The translations under genes and the position numbers were made by a program. From NCBI RefSeq assembly GCF_043641665.1, contig NC_092196.1:15993692-16057691 (forward strand): a DNA stretch of 64,000 nt, read 5' to 3'. How positions within the stretch are numbered: position 1 is the first letter of the stretch; every line of letters starts with the position of its first letter. Shown here in pieces: positions 55,244 through 64,000 of this stretch. Below the pieces are notes generated by a model. The model was not told the origin of the DNA, made no database searches, and was given only the letters and a program-made list of their open reading frames with translations. The stretch is from Enoplosus armatus (Eukaryota > Chordata > Actinopteri > Centrarchiformes > Enoplosidae).

Positions 55244-58200
55244 TTATGCGTTTTTGCAGGTGTACACCTCCTCCTCTCTCACACATGTCTGACACTCCAC
55301 GTGGCAGCACCAGCGTACCTGGCAGTGGCAGGACAGGCTGGTGAGGCGCATGGCTGTGTTGTAACCACGTCCGCAGCACAGACTCTGACAACTGGTGTCT
55401 TTGGCACATGACCGGCCGCCTGTACCCGGGGAGTAGCGGGAGGGTCTGCAGAAGCTGGGGGAGTCTTCCAGGTAGACCAGGTCGGTAGTGCGAAGGCTCT
55501 GGCCGTGACGACGGGGGCCCGCGAGCTCTGTCTCCCCGGTGGCTGCGTTGGTGACGCTCAGCACTCGCACTGCGGTGTCATATCGGTACTTCAGCAGCCG
55601 CCCGGTGTCATGGAATGGAGACAGCTGCTTCCAGCAAGTCCGTATGGCACAAGAGCCGGAGACACCGTGACACTTGCAGGTTGTTTTCAGCCCGCTCTTC
55701 ACTGCCTGAGATAGGACAAAAAAAAGCAAGGGAGGACAAAAAGGAAGAGATGTCAGTTCCTTCAGTTTGATTCATTACCTGGCCTCTTATCTGGGAGGTC
55801 TATCTGGACAGAGTGAGACAGTTTCCTGCAGGGTGGGTAGGGGGTTAGGGGTGGTGGTCTGCGGATAGTGAGCCTTTAGCCCACCTCAGTCAAAAATTTT
55901 GACATAATGGATTGAGGGGGACTGTTCGGCATGTCGTATTTCATTCACCTCACATTTCTCACTTGGACAGCTTTTGCCATTTTTTTTCTCAATGTGTTGA
56001 AACTAGCTCTGTCTGCTTCTCGCCTGTCTCTTTTTCCTGAAGCCTGAGGCGTAGGTGACAAACAGTGTAGACAGTGGAATCTCTCCACCCTGTTCTTTGT
56101 ACATGCCTGCTCATGGAAAACATTGATAAGAATTTCTGTGCAAGAAGTGCCAAATAAATATGTAGCAGCGGTTTGTGGCGGTGCCCCTGATGTAGGTTAA
56201 TAGTTCACTGAGCTTGATGGTCAGCGATGAGAGCGCGATCACTCAGCCTGAGAGCTGCTGTCTTGGTGGGGGCCAGAGACAGGTCATGCAGAGGGAGCCA
56301 GAGGGTAGTTCTGGGTTGAAAAGTGCTGCTCAGTTCCTCCCTTTGCAGGTATGAACCCCTCAGGGGCTTCAGAGCACCATTATGGAGAGATGGAGGGGGG
56401 GGGGCACCCACCACCTCACGTCTTCTCGGCCACATCAGTGCAAAGTGAGGAAAACATTTAACTCAGTAAAGATGAGATAAGATAGTTCTTCCTCTGGCTC
56501 TATCTAGGTGTGAGCTACAGGAGTACGACCCTGGGGCCTGCTATTTCCGAGCTACACAGTGGTGGTTATGAACATTAGGTGGATTTATGAAGAGCAGAGT
56601 GATCCAGTAAGTGGAAAAAAATGCTCGCTCGTATATTAAAAAGAGGCCACGGTTATAATCGTTCTCTCCGACATGAGACCTTTAATTTTCTGTAGGCCCG
56701 CACAGCAAGCTTTATCATGCCTGAGAACACCTGGCTCCAACGATCCCGCAGCCGTCTTGTCTCCTTGCTACGCTGCCTCACCCTCTGCTTCTGTATTATC
56801 CACCAAGGCCAGCGACGGCAGCAAATAATGGGGCGTTTGTCTGGCTGGCACTGTTCACAATTCTGTATCCTCTAATGGCGCGGGAGTGTGTCAGAGGTAT
56901 AATTGTCTCGTAAAATTGAGCAGAGTGTGGCTCAGGTAAAGGTGATGTTTCTGATGCCTTTTGGCTTGGGGGGCCATCTCACCGTAAAGGGACGAGGAGG
57001 CTACTTCGCCGAGACGCATTTGATATAATATTTCTACTCCTTTGGGTTTATTTGTTCACACTCACCCGAATCCCAGCGTTGATGTTGTGGGCGTCGACCT
57101 GAGCCCTCAGGTCCTTGCTGACCCTCTTTTGGCCGAGGAACTTCTTGAGAAACTTGGTGCTGTATTTCAGGTTGTCACCGCAGACCCCCCACTGCCATGC
57201 TTCTCGATGCTGGATGCCGGGGGAGTCGTCACACGTGCACCTCTCCATTCGGCCGGAGCTGCACGCTTTGGCGAGTGCATGGGTCAGCGCCGCAGAGGAC
57301 ACTGCCAGCAGCAAGGCAGTCTCCTTGAATGCTGGGACAGATGTAAGAGAGTCAGTTTGTTTATTATCTAGGACGGATTTAAAGAGCCGAATTTACAGAG
57401 CTTTGAATGCAACACCGATTTGTGGCATTAAAAACATGTGATCTGAGTGCAAACTGTTTATAGTTTAAGGGATTCATTCATAGCTTACAATCATCAAAAT
57501 GTCTTTTGTGCTACTGAGGAAGCCTTTAAGCCAATATGTTTACAGAGAGCTTACTACGTTGTCATGGTTTACTACAACCTCAGCATTATTCTGCATGTTT
57601 TCTTGTGTCATAATTCCTCTTCTGACCATTTCTTTTGGTTACACACTGTTATTTGCTTCACCCAGAGCCATCACAAGGGTATATTTTGATCCAATTAATT
57701 ATTATTTTGACTAGGAAGGATTTTCCCAGATGAAAGTGAGTAATCATGCCACCCTTTTCCTCTGGGAATGGGAGCGCTTTCCCGAGATAAAAATAACCAC
57801 AGGGCTTGAGCACTCTCCACCGCACCACATTTCTTGGCTTTCTACTCCCTCATTACCTCCATGCTGACCTGTTCATGTTCTCCCACACACTGATATCCAT
57901 ATGCATAAAGACTGGAAGATCCTTAAGCATTTTATATGCACAGCTGACCTGCAGGGGACTTGATCTATATGTAATATGGTGATTTAGTATCGGCAAATCT
58001 CCTTTTCCAAGTGTAGCGAATCAATGTTGTATCAGGTCATGGAAAAAGTATTCAATTAGACAACTTTTGGAAAACTTTTTTCAGGGGTTTTATCGAGTGA
58101 AGGGGCTGTGCAGAAACATCTTAAGTACTATTTCTAGTACTAGTTCAAGCTAATTTCTATGTTGTAAAATCAAGGAAATTGTAGATACATTTTACTTTAA

Positions 58201-59660
58201 CATTTGTGATCATAAGGCAACAAAAATGAATTGTCTAAAAACAATTTTGTTTGCATTTTATTCTTAAAGAGACAGACAAAATTAAATTGATACAAATGTT
58301 CAGTGATAATTAACATGATTTTATATGAAAATGTATTTTTGAAAAAATGAGTAAGGTAACTTTGATCACATCCCTGTGTGAGGCTGGCTAATGAGTCGCA
58401 CCATTAATAAAAAATAATCAATATCAATGTTTTATTACAGATAGACCTGAATCATGTTAGGTGACTGTCTCCAGTCTTGGCCCCAAACTTTTGTAACAGC
58501 ACAACTAAACAATGTGCTCATCCTATTTTTCCCCTCTCACTTCTCCTGTTGGAGATAATCACTTGTTTTTAAGATAAACTGGTGTTGCCATGCAGGAAGA
58601 TGCGGCTCAGCTCCCCATTTTGGCGTCTTGCTCGGAGACACTTTAGCAGGACAGACACTTTTGTGTAAAACATACTGCATGTCCTCTAAGTGAGAGATGG
58701 AGATAACAAAGCTATGCACCTGTCTCACTTGAGGTCCGGACACCAGCAGCTTTGACGGTTCAACAAAGTGTTAAAACTGTAACTCGTGTTGAAGTTGTAT
58801 TCTGAGTGAATGGCTCACCTCTCTTCAGAAGACTTCCCCGGCCGTCCAGACTGCAGTTCCAGCGCTCATTCCTGAACTGATACCGACACTCCAGAAGGCT
58901 GAGGCGCACCGACTCCCGCAGCGTCTCGGCCAAACCAGGCTCCCTGCGACAGAGTCTCTTCTGCCGCCTGGTCAGAGTCATCTGCTCGCACTGCTTCAGG
59001 TGGGCCTTGCCTGTCGGAGGTTCATTGGAAAACGGACCCGGTAAAAACACCAAGGGTTCCCGACCTGTCAGCCTTGGAGAGGGAAGAAAAACCACGTTCT
59101 GGTGAGTTGCATGTAAGTAGTAAGCCGTAGACGAATGCAATGCAGTTTTCTAACTTTGAAATAAACTGCAGGTCTTTACTATTGCCATGAACTATCTTCT
59201 AATTGTCAGTAAATTCAAATAAAAAAACGGAGCATTATTTTAGTTTTCCTAATTGATGTCAATACTATAAACAATAGAAATCCGTATACAGAAAAACATG
59301 AAAGGTAATTCAACAAAACCAGGAAAAATAAATGAGATTAATTTGGTTGATATACATCTTAAATTATTACTGGTGATGATTATGGTTTGTTGCAACAAAT
59401 TAGCATGGCAATAACAAACACAATAACATTTTACCGCAATGGATTGTGCACAATTACGCGTGCGTAATTTGGCTAAAGTTTCTAAACGTTGTTGTTATGA
59501 TCTCTCCGAAGGATTAAACAACAAAGGCAATCGATAAGTGTGATGGGCAGAAGTAAAAGGGAAAATCGGCTGACCCAAAATAAGCTGCAGTGTGCGAGAG
59601 AAGGATGCAGAGTGCAATGAGTCGCAATAGGCAGGCGGTCCGTGGGAGCCTGGAGCGCAT
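55244..59660 (-). CDS. wnt9b: Wnt9b secreted signalling ligand
   Basis: Lipid-modified secreted Wnt ligand for Frizzled/LRP receptors. Coding exons: 59660-59575, 59072-58819, 57331-57066 and 55705-55244. All junctions are in frame, giving 355 aa (human 357). A hydrophobic signal peptide covers about residues 1-26 ([17 protein letters not shown]), followed by YFGLTGRE as in mammalian WNT9 proteins. An N-glycosylation sequon is at Asn101 (NCS). Also present are [33 protein letters not shown], and CHGVSGSC with the expected palmitoleoylated Ser218. The Cys-rich C terminus includes [21 protein letters not shown] and EEVYTCK. The start at 59660 has an excellent context (GCACCATGC); an in-frame ATG at 59702 would add 14 residues before the signal peptide. 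Wnt9b rather than Wnt9a is supported by [11 protein letters not shown], the [12 protein letters not shown] block and the adjacent gosr2. Confidence 0.95.
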
Positions 59661-59736
59661 GGTGCCGGGTTGGCGCTGCTCTTCATCTCGCTGATTCTTC
59701 AACGGGGAAAGTCTGTGCCGTCTGGTCGGCGCACCT

Positions 59737-59742
59737 CTTTAT
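59737..59742 (-). promoter_or_regulatory. TATA-like element upstream of wnt9b
   Basis: On the minus strand CCATAAAGAGG lies about 80 bases upstream of the preferred start codon, which would put transcription start about 50 bases before the ATG. A single motif, not decisive. Confidence 0.3.
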
Positions 59743-59814
59743 GGGGCCCCACATGCACACAGACTTTCAATCCGGTGCGCCAGGCCCAGTGGTCCGCTGG
59801 GAGGCAGGGCCCTT

Positions 59815-59828
59815 GGGGGGGGGGGGGG
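59815..59828 (+). repeat. Poly-G run upstream of wnt9b
   Basis: About 14 consecutive G (C on the wnt9b sense strand) roughly 160 bases upstream of the start codon. Confidence 0.9.
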
Positions 59829-60614
59829 CATCATCTTGCTGTACCCTGATTGGATTCTCTCAGCATTGTTACTGTATGTTCCCTCCCACTGTAACGCCAC
59901 CCAGGTGACCGGAGCTGCAAAGTGACTGGGTTTACCTGCTGTAATATAGAAATCTCCAACACACCTGGGTCCCCATCACTAGGATGTTCAGGTCTCCAGC
60001 CATCCTGGTTACAGCACGAAGTCTTTGATGTCAGAGGTTTTTATTTGTGGTCAGTCTGTTTCAACTCCTAAAGTATCCACTAACATTTTACACTCTTTAT
60101 TTTTGCATAAATTGCCAAATAATGAGTAGTGTAATAGTCTTACAAATGATATTCAGCATCTTTAAAGGCAGCATGGTGGTTTCATGGTCAGAGTGTCCTT
60201 GGATCCCTGACCAGAAGAGAAAGCAAAGAGATAATCTCCACATTTTAGACATATAATTAATTATTGCATTATAATCATTTTGATCAGGCAGCATAAATCA
60301 ACCAATCTTGAAAATGAAAGCACAGCATTCAAGAGAACCCTATGGATGAGAAGTAAATGACGGCTGAGATTAAAGGACACAAACATACAGTATATTATTA
60401 AAGACCCTAAATCCTGTTCTTCCAATCAAACTTTCAGACTTAATTGGTCCTTTAGAGAAAAACCAACCATGGATGGAGCCCCATCTAGTGGATTCAGTAT
60501 AGAAATTCAATCTGGGAACATGAATGGATTTTATGGCATTAAACTTTGTAAAGGCTGATCAAAGTAAGACCAAAGCTGAGGAGATGTAAAATTAAGAATA
60601 CACCTGCAGTTTAT

Positions 60615-60895
60615 CTGCAGATTTTTTTCTTGATTCATCATTTGGTTGATAAAATGTCAGATAAGCCTAAAGCCAAAGATGACATCTTCCAATATTTTCT
60701 TTTGTCCGACCAACAGTCCAAAACCCAAAGATTTTCAGTTTACTGTCATTTAAAAGCAGAAAATCCTCCAGAGAGTATTTGTCATTTTTGCTTGAGAAAT
60801 GGCTTTAATGATTAATTGATTATCAAAATTTCACAAATTATTTTTCTGACGATCGACTAATTGATTAATCGACTAATCGTTAGTAGCTTTAGTTG
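60615..60895 (+). repeat. Copy G of AT-rich palindromic dispersed repeat (forward, well preserved)
   Basis: Contains TTGTCCGACCAACAGTCCAA, AACCCAAAGATTTTCAG, then GATTAATTGATTATCAAAAT and a terminal CGACTAATTGATTAATCGAC. This is the clearest copy of the core in the window and helps align the others. Confidence 0.8.
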
Positions 60896-61776
60896 TCACG
60901 ATGAGTCCGATGAAGCCCAAAAAGCCACTGTCTGCCTCAGGTCAAAGTCTGGTCCCTGTTAAAAATTGCCAGTTGCCATCACAGTCACAGATGGTCAGTA
61001 TTTTTAACACATTCCATTAAAAAGTATATTGAATGACACATTTGTGTGTCGCAAACACTTTTTTTTTTTAATATAGCCTTATGTCTAGGTCAGAAGACAG
61101 CTCCACTTTCATTTTTTTCAGTGAAAAGAATTTAGAAAACTAATTGTTAGTCTCACAGTATATGCTTGGATATTTGAATGGCCTAAAGGTACTTCACACT
61201 GACAGAATGCAGTGGTACAACAAGCTATTGGTCACACTGGTTAGACTGGCATCAGGCTAACAAACAATGTCCTGGAACTGTCCATCCATCAAGATCCAGA
61301 TGCAGAAAGATGCTTTAGATTTCAATGTAAATATTTTGTAAATATGAGTACCTTTTTAAAGGTAAAGTTCTTAAAGGTAAGAAGTACATTGAATAAGGAG
61401 GTAACAAGTGTGTGTGTTTACGAGAGACCTAGAAATAAATTACACAGGAAGTACTTTCTTAGTTACCCAGTACATATTAAATAATTCCTAATCCTTTAAT
61501 ATGTAGGCTTCATATACTAAGCGTGACGTGTATATTTTTGTCTTTTTTAGACTCTTTTGTTGGCTTGTATACCTTGTAACTCCATAATGGGGGAAATTGA
61601 TTTAAGTTATTATTATTATTATAAAAATATTTTGCTGAGATGTTCAGGAGATCAATGTTATTTACTATATTTCCAATATTTAATAACTATGCTGATTGAA
61701 ACGTTTTTTTAACTGCACAATCACAAGCTTATGATTGCTATCCACACTCCATACCGTTTGATGGCGCTAATGTGCC

Positions 61777-61922
61777 GTGTCAAAGTTTGCTACCTCCATA
61801 AAAAAAGAAGAAGAAGAAGATGAAGCGGATGATGACGACGACGAAGAAGTCGGTGACGCCGGAAAACGCCATTTTGTTGTTGAACAGGGCCAGCGACGAA
61901 GGACCGAGAAGCGTAAGCCAAG
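61777..61922 (+). other. Promoter and probable first exon of an unidentified plus-strand gene
   Basis: A sudden CpG-rich stretch contains ETS-like GCCGGAAAAC and, on the opposite strand, CAAAATGGCG, a YY1-type site typical of housekeeping promoters at or just after the start of transcription. It ends in AAGCCAAG followed by GTACAAAT, a plausible donor. The purine stretch AAGAAGAAGAAGAAG is probably 5' UTR. A short frame from an ATG within GAAGATGAAGCGG is open to the donor but matches nothing I recognise, so coding status is open. Human WNT9B is flanked by WNT3, but this does not look like a Wnt first exon. Confidence 0.5.
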
Positions 61923-64000
61923 GTACAAATATTATCTGGAAATATTTAAAATCAGTGTGTTATAGATATACTTTTAAATGAGAGTGGAGACCAATAACCT
62001 GTTAACGTCTTCAGTGTTACAGTTTGCTGTAAGTTGTGGAGGCTTGAAGCCGGACACTTAAAGTTCGCTAGCCGTTTCCTTAGCATTGTAACTTTAGCTC
62101 GACTGGGTTCGCTCAATAAGTTTTTTAACATTTCATCTCTGAATATAAGCTCCTCCCAAATAATAACCAGCGAATGTATCAGTCATTGTCGTCTTTGTAA
62201 GTACGGTATTTTTCTATGCCCGGTTTAGTTAATGCTAAGGCAAATATATGATTCTTAAATGTTGGTTGGGCTAGCTAGCTATCATTAACGAGCCTCTACT
62301 TGAGTTGAAGCTAACTCCTCTTCCTGCTTTATGGCTAACGTTAGCTCACTAACAATCTGAGAGTATAAAGGCAGTCTGTTACCCTAACTTAACACTACCT
62401 TTTGATATCAGTTAAACTTGATTCACAGTGCAAGTACAAGTGCCAACAAATGTATAATTAAAAAGAAAGGCATTATTAATTACTTTAACGAAAACATTTT
62501 GTTTTCTGTCAACTGCTGAGCGTAATTCAACTGTTGACCTTTAGGGCAGTGAAAAATACATGGTGCCTTTTTTATTTTTTATCCGAAGGTGGATAGGTGC
62601 TGTACCTGCCGCCCTAGTTAATAGTCCATAAGGTAACGTAATATTTACATGGAGCACTATGTTTTCACAAAATTATCTCGCCAGTTTTAAGTATTTTTTT
62701 TAAATAGCATTATCCAAAAATCTCCAATATTACCTCTCTGTCATTCCTGTTTGTAGAATATACAGATATTCTAATTTAATTTTTTAAACCAGAGAAAAGC
62801 AGTAAACCCTCACATTCAAGATGCTGAACCAGCATGTTTGGCATTTTTCTTGATAAATGACTGAAGCTAGTAACCAATTGTCAACATAGCTGTCAATTCA
62901 TTATTTCGATAGAAAGACTAAATGTGTGCACTGCACTGTCATTGACCTTATTGTGTACCTTTCATCTGCTCTTGGAATGGATATTTTTGGTTTTGGTAAC
63001 CTGAAAGTGCTTGAATTTAACTCTTATAAAGTTGTATGAAACCTGAATGTTTTGTCTGTTAATTGTCTGCTAGGCCCTTTTGTTGTGTGACTGTTGTATC
63101 TGACAGTTTGCTCCACCTTAATTGGCTGTTGCGTCAAAGGACTGTGGTTTATAATCTTCAGCCTTAACAGTCTTATGTTTCTTGAAATGGGATAGGGTTG
63201 GATACATTTTATATTTACCTTTCCCCAATTTAAATTGACTTAGCAAATCCTCATATTGATTTGTTTTTGTACTATATTCTGCTTTAACAAATTACATCCT
63301 GCCCATAGATGTTGTATATTTCTTTTGGACATTTTGCTAATAACACTAGACGGCTGAAGATGAAGTCAGCAATAGTCCCACCATATACTCAGAGCCTCCC
63401 TGTTAAATCAATTCTTAGTATTTCACCACATTACACTGTGATACAGTAATGCAACAGTGAGCCCTGTTAAATTTGATAAATGCAGGTATTTATAATTCGG
63501 ATGGAGTCAGGTGAAAAATAAAGAGTAAGGAGGTTTTTTTTTTTGTTTATGCCCAATTCTCAGCCCTTGAGTCTACACTTTAGTTAAATGTTGCACCTGT
63601 TTAATATGTGGGTGGACTTGAAATGTTGACTTGCTGGTTTTGTTTACAGTCTCCATTCTTTCCTCACCCTCTATAATGGAATGCAGTTGTCAGATAGTTT
63701 GAGGAAACGTCCTTGTGAGACAAGGGGTTGGTCAAAATCTTTCATTGCTGTATATGTAATTTTATATCTCGGCAATGGTATATATCACGATACAGTAACT
63801 ATTTTGTAAATTTAATTAGGAAATGATTTAAAAGAACTATACTGTACTTCATGCTCTGTATTAACAATTTCACTCTCTTCTTCTGTGGCGGTTGGCAAAC
63901 CAGTTTAGAGGTGCACTACAGTAAGCAGTCCTGCTGCCCAAATCACGTTATCTTGCTAGGCATCACACAAGAATCCAGCCCTGATTTGCTACATAGGCTG
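61923..64000. other. Presumed intron of the unidentified plus-strand gene
   Basis: AT-rich sequence to the window edge without a convincing coding exon. A fragment of the AT-rich palindromic repeat lies at about 62790-62910 (GGCATTTTTCTTGATAAATG). Further donor-like sites occur (TTTGCTGTAAGT near 62027, CTTTGTAAGTA near 62195), so the first exon could extend or alternate. Confidence 0.35.

Larger units (their letters stand above)
59750..61770. other. Divergent intergenic region between wnt9b and the unidentified plus-strand gene
   Basis: About 2 kb of AT-rich DNA with no coding exon. It contains one good copy of the AT-rich palindromic repeat (60615-60895). The rest looks unique. It would have to carry the upstream control regions of both divergent genes. 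Confidence 0.55.

Noticed and set aside
55244..59660. Assignment as Wnt9a or Wnt3
   Set aside because: [17 protein letters not shown] and the gosr2 neighbour favour Wnt9b. The N-terminal YFGLTGRE excludes Wnt3.
61777..61965. Acidic ORF with a GTG start at the 61.8-kb promoter
   Set aside because: It has no ATG and depends on the GAA/GAC repeat. It continues past the likely donor into the intron, so it is more likely 5' UTR.

Overview
This window is vertebrate nuclear DNA, most likely from a spiny-rayed (percomorph) teleost. The coding exons are short, separated by GT-AG introns, and encode proteins closely similar to human MAP3K14, GPATCH8, GOSR2 and WNT9B. The dispersed repeats (a tRNA/V-type SINE copy, a hAT-like MITE, and an AT-rich element full of ATCGATTAATCGAT-type palindromes) are types familiar from fish genomes. 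There are no prokaryotic operons, CRISPR arrays or phage features. Exon boundaries were worked out by hand from splice consensus, codon phase and recalled similarity to the human proteins. Every coding junction given here keeps the reading frame.

Layout, left to right: (1) 408-5944, minus strand: map3k14 (NF-kappa-B-inducing kinase), twelve coding exons, with its C-terminal exon(s) beyond the left edge. A probable non-coding first exon lies near 7815-7975. (2) 8-14 kb: intergenic DNA with an inverted pair of AT-rich repeats and an unexplained CpG-containing, donor-bearing spot near 11.4 kb. (3) 14294-40340, plus strand: gpatch8, complete, eight coding exons, 1494 aa, with large early introns and one 3.86-kb terminal exon. 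(4) 42623-45594, minus strand: gosr2 (membrin), complete, six coding exons, 212 aa, tail-to-tail with gpatch8. (5) 46-53.7 kb: gene-free, repeat-rich DNA. (6) 55244-59660, minus strand: wnt9b, complete, four exons, 355 aa. (7) About 61.8 kb, plus strand: a promoter and first exon of an unidentified gene, head-to-head with wnt9b.

The order wnt9b then gosr2 on one strand, with gpatch8 and map3k14 nearby, matches the gene content of human 17q21. The four genes do not form one pathway: NIK drives non-canonical NF-kappa-B signalling, GPATCH8 is a nuclear RNA-associated G-patch protein, GOSR2 is a Golgi SNARE, and WNT9B is a secreted ligand. They are a conserved syntenic block, not a functional cluster.

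The most interesting unexplained signals are two juxtaposed splice-acceptor/splice-donor sites deep in gpatch8 intron 3. They look like zero-length recursive-splicing points and cut the 7-kb intron into pieces of about 3.0, 2.9 and 1.1 kb. Also notable are the divergent kinase motifs of the fish NIK, a short overlapping upstream ORF at its start codon, the orphan promoter/first exon at 61.8 kb, and a nested transposon at 47.5-48.2 kb.
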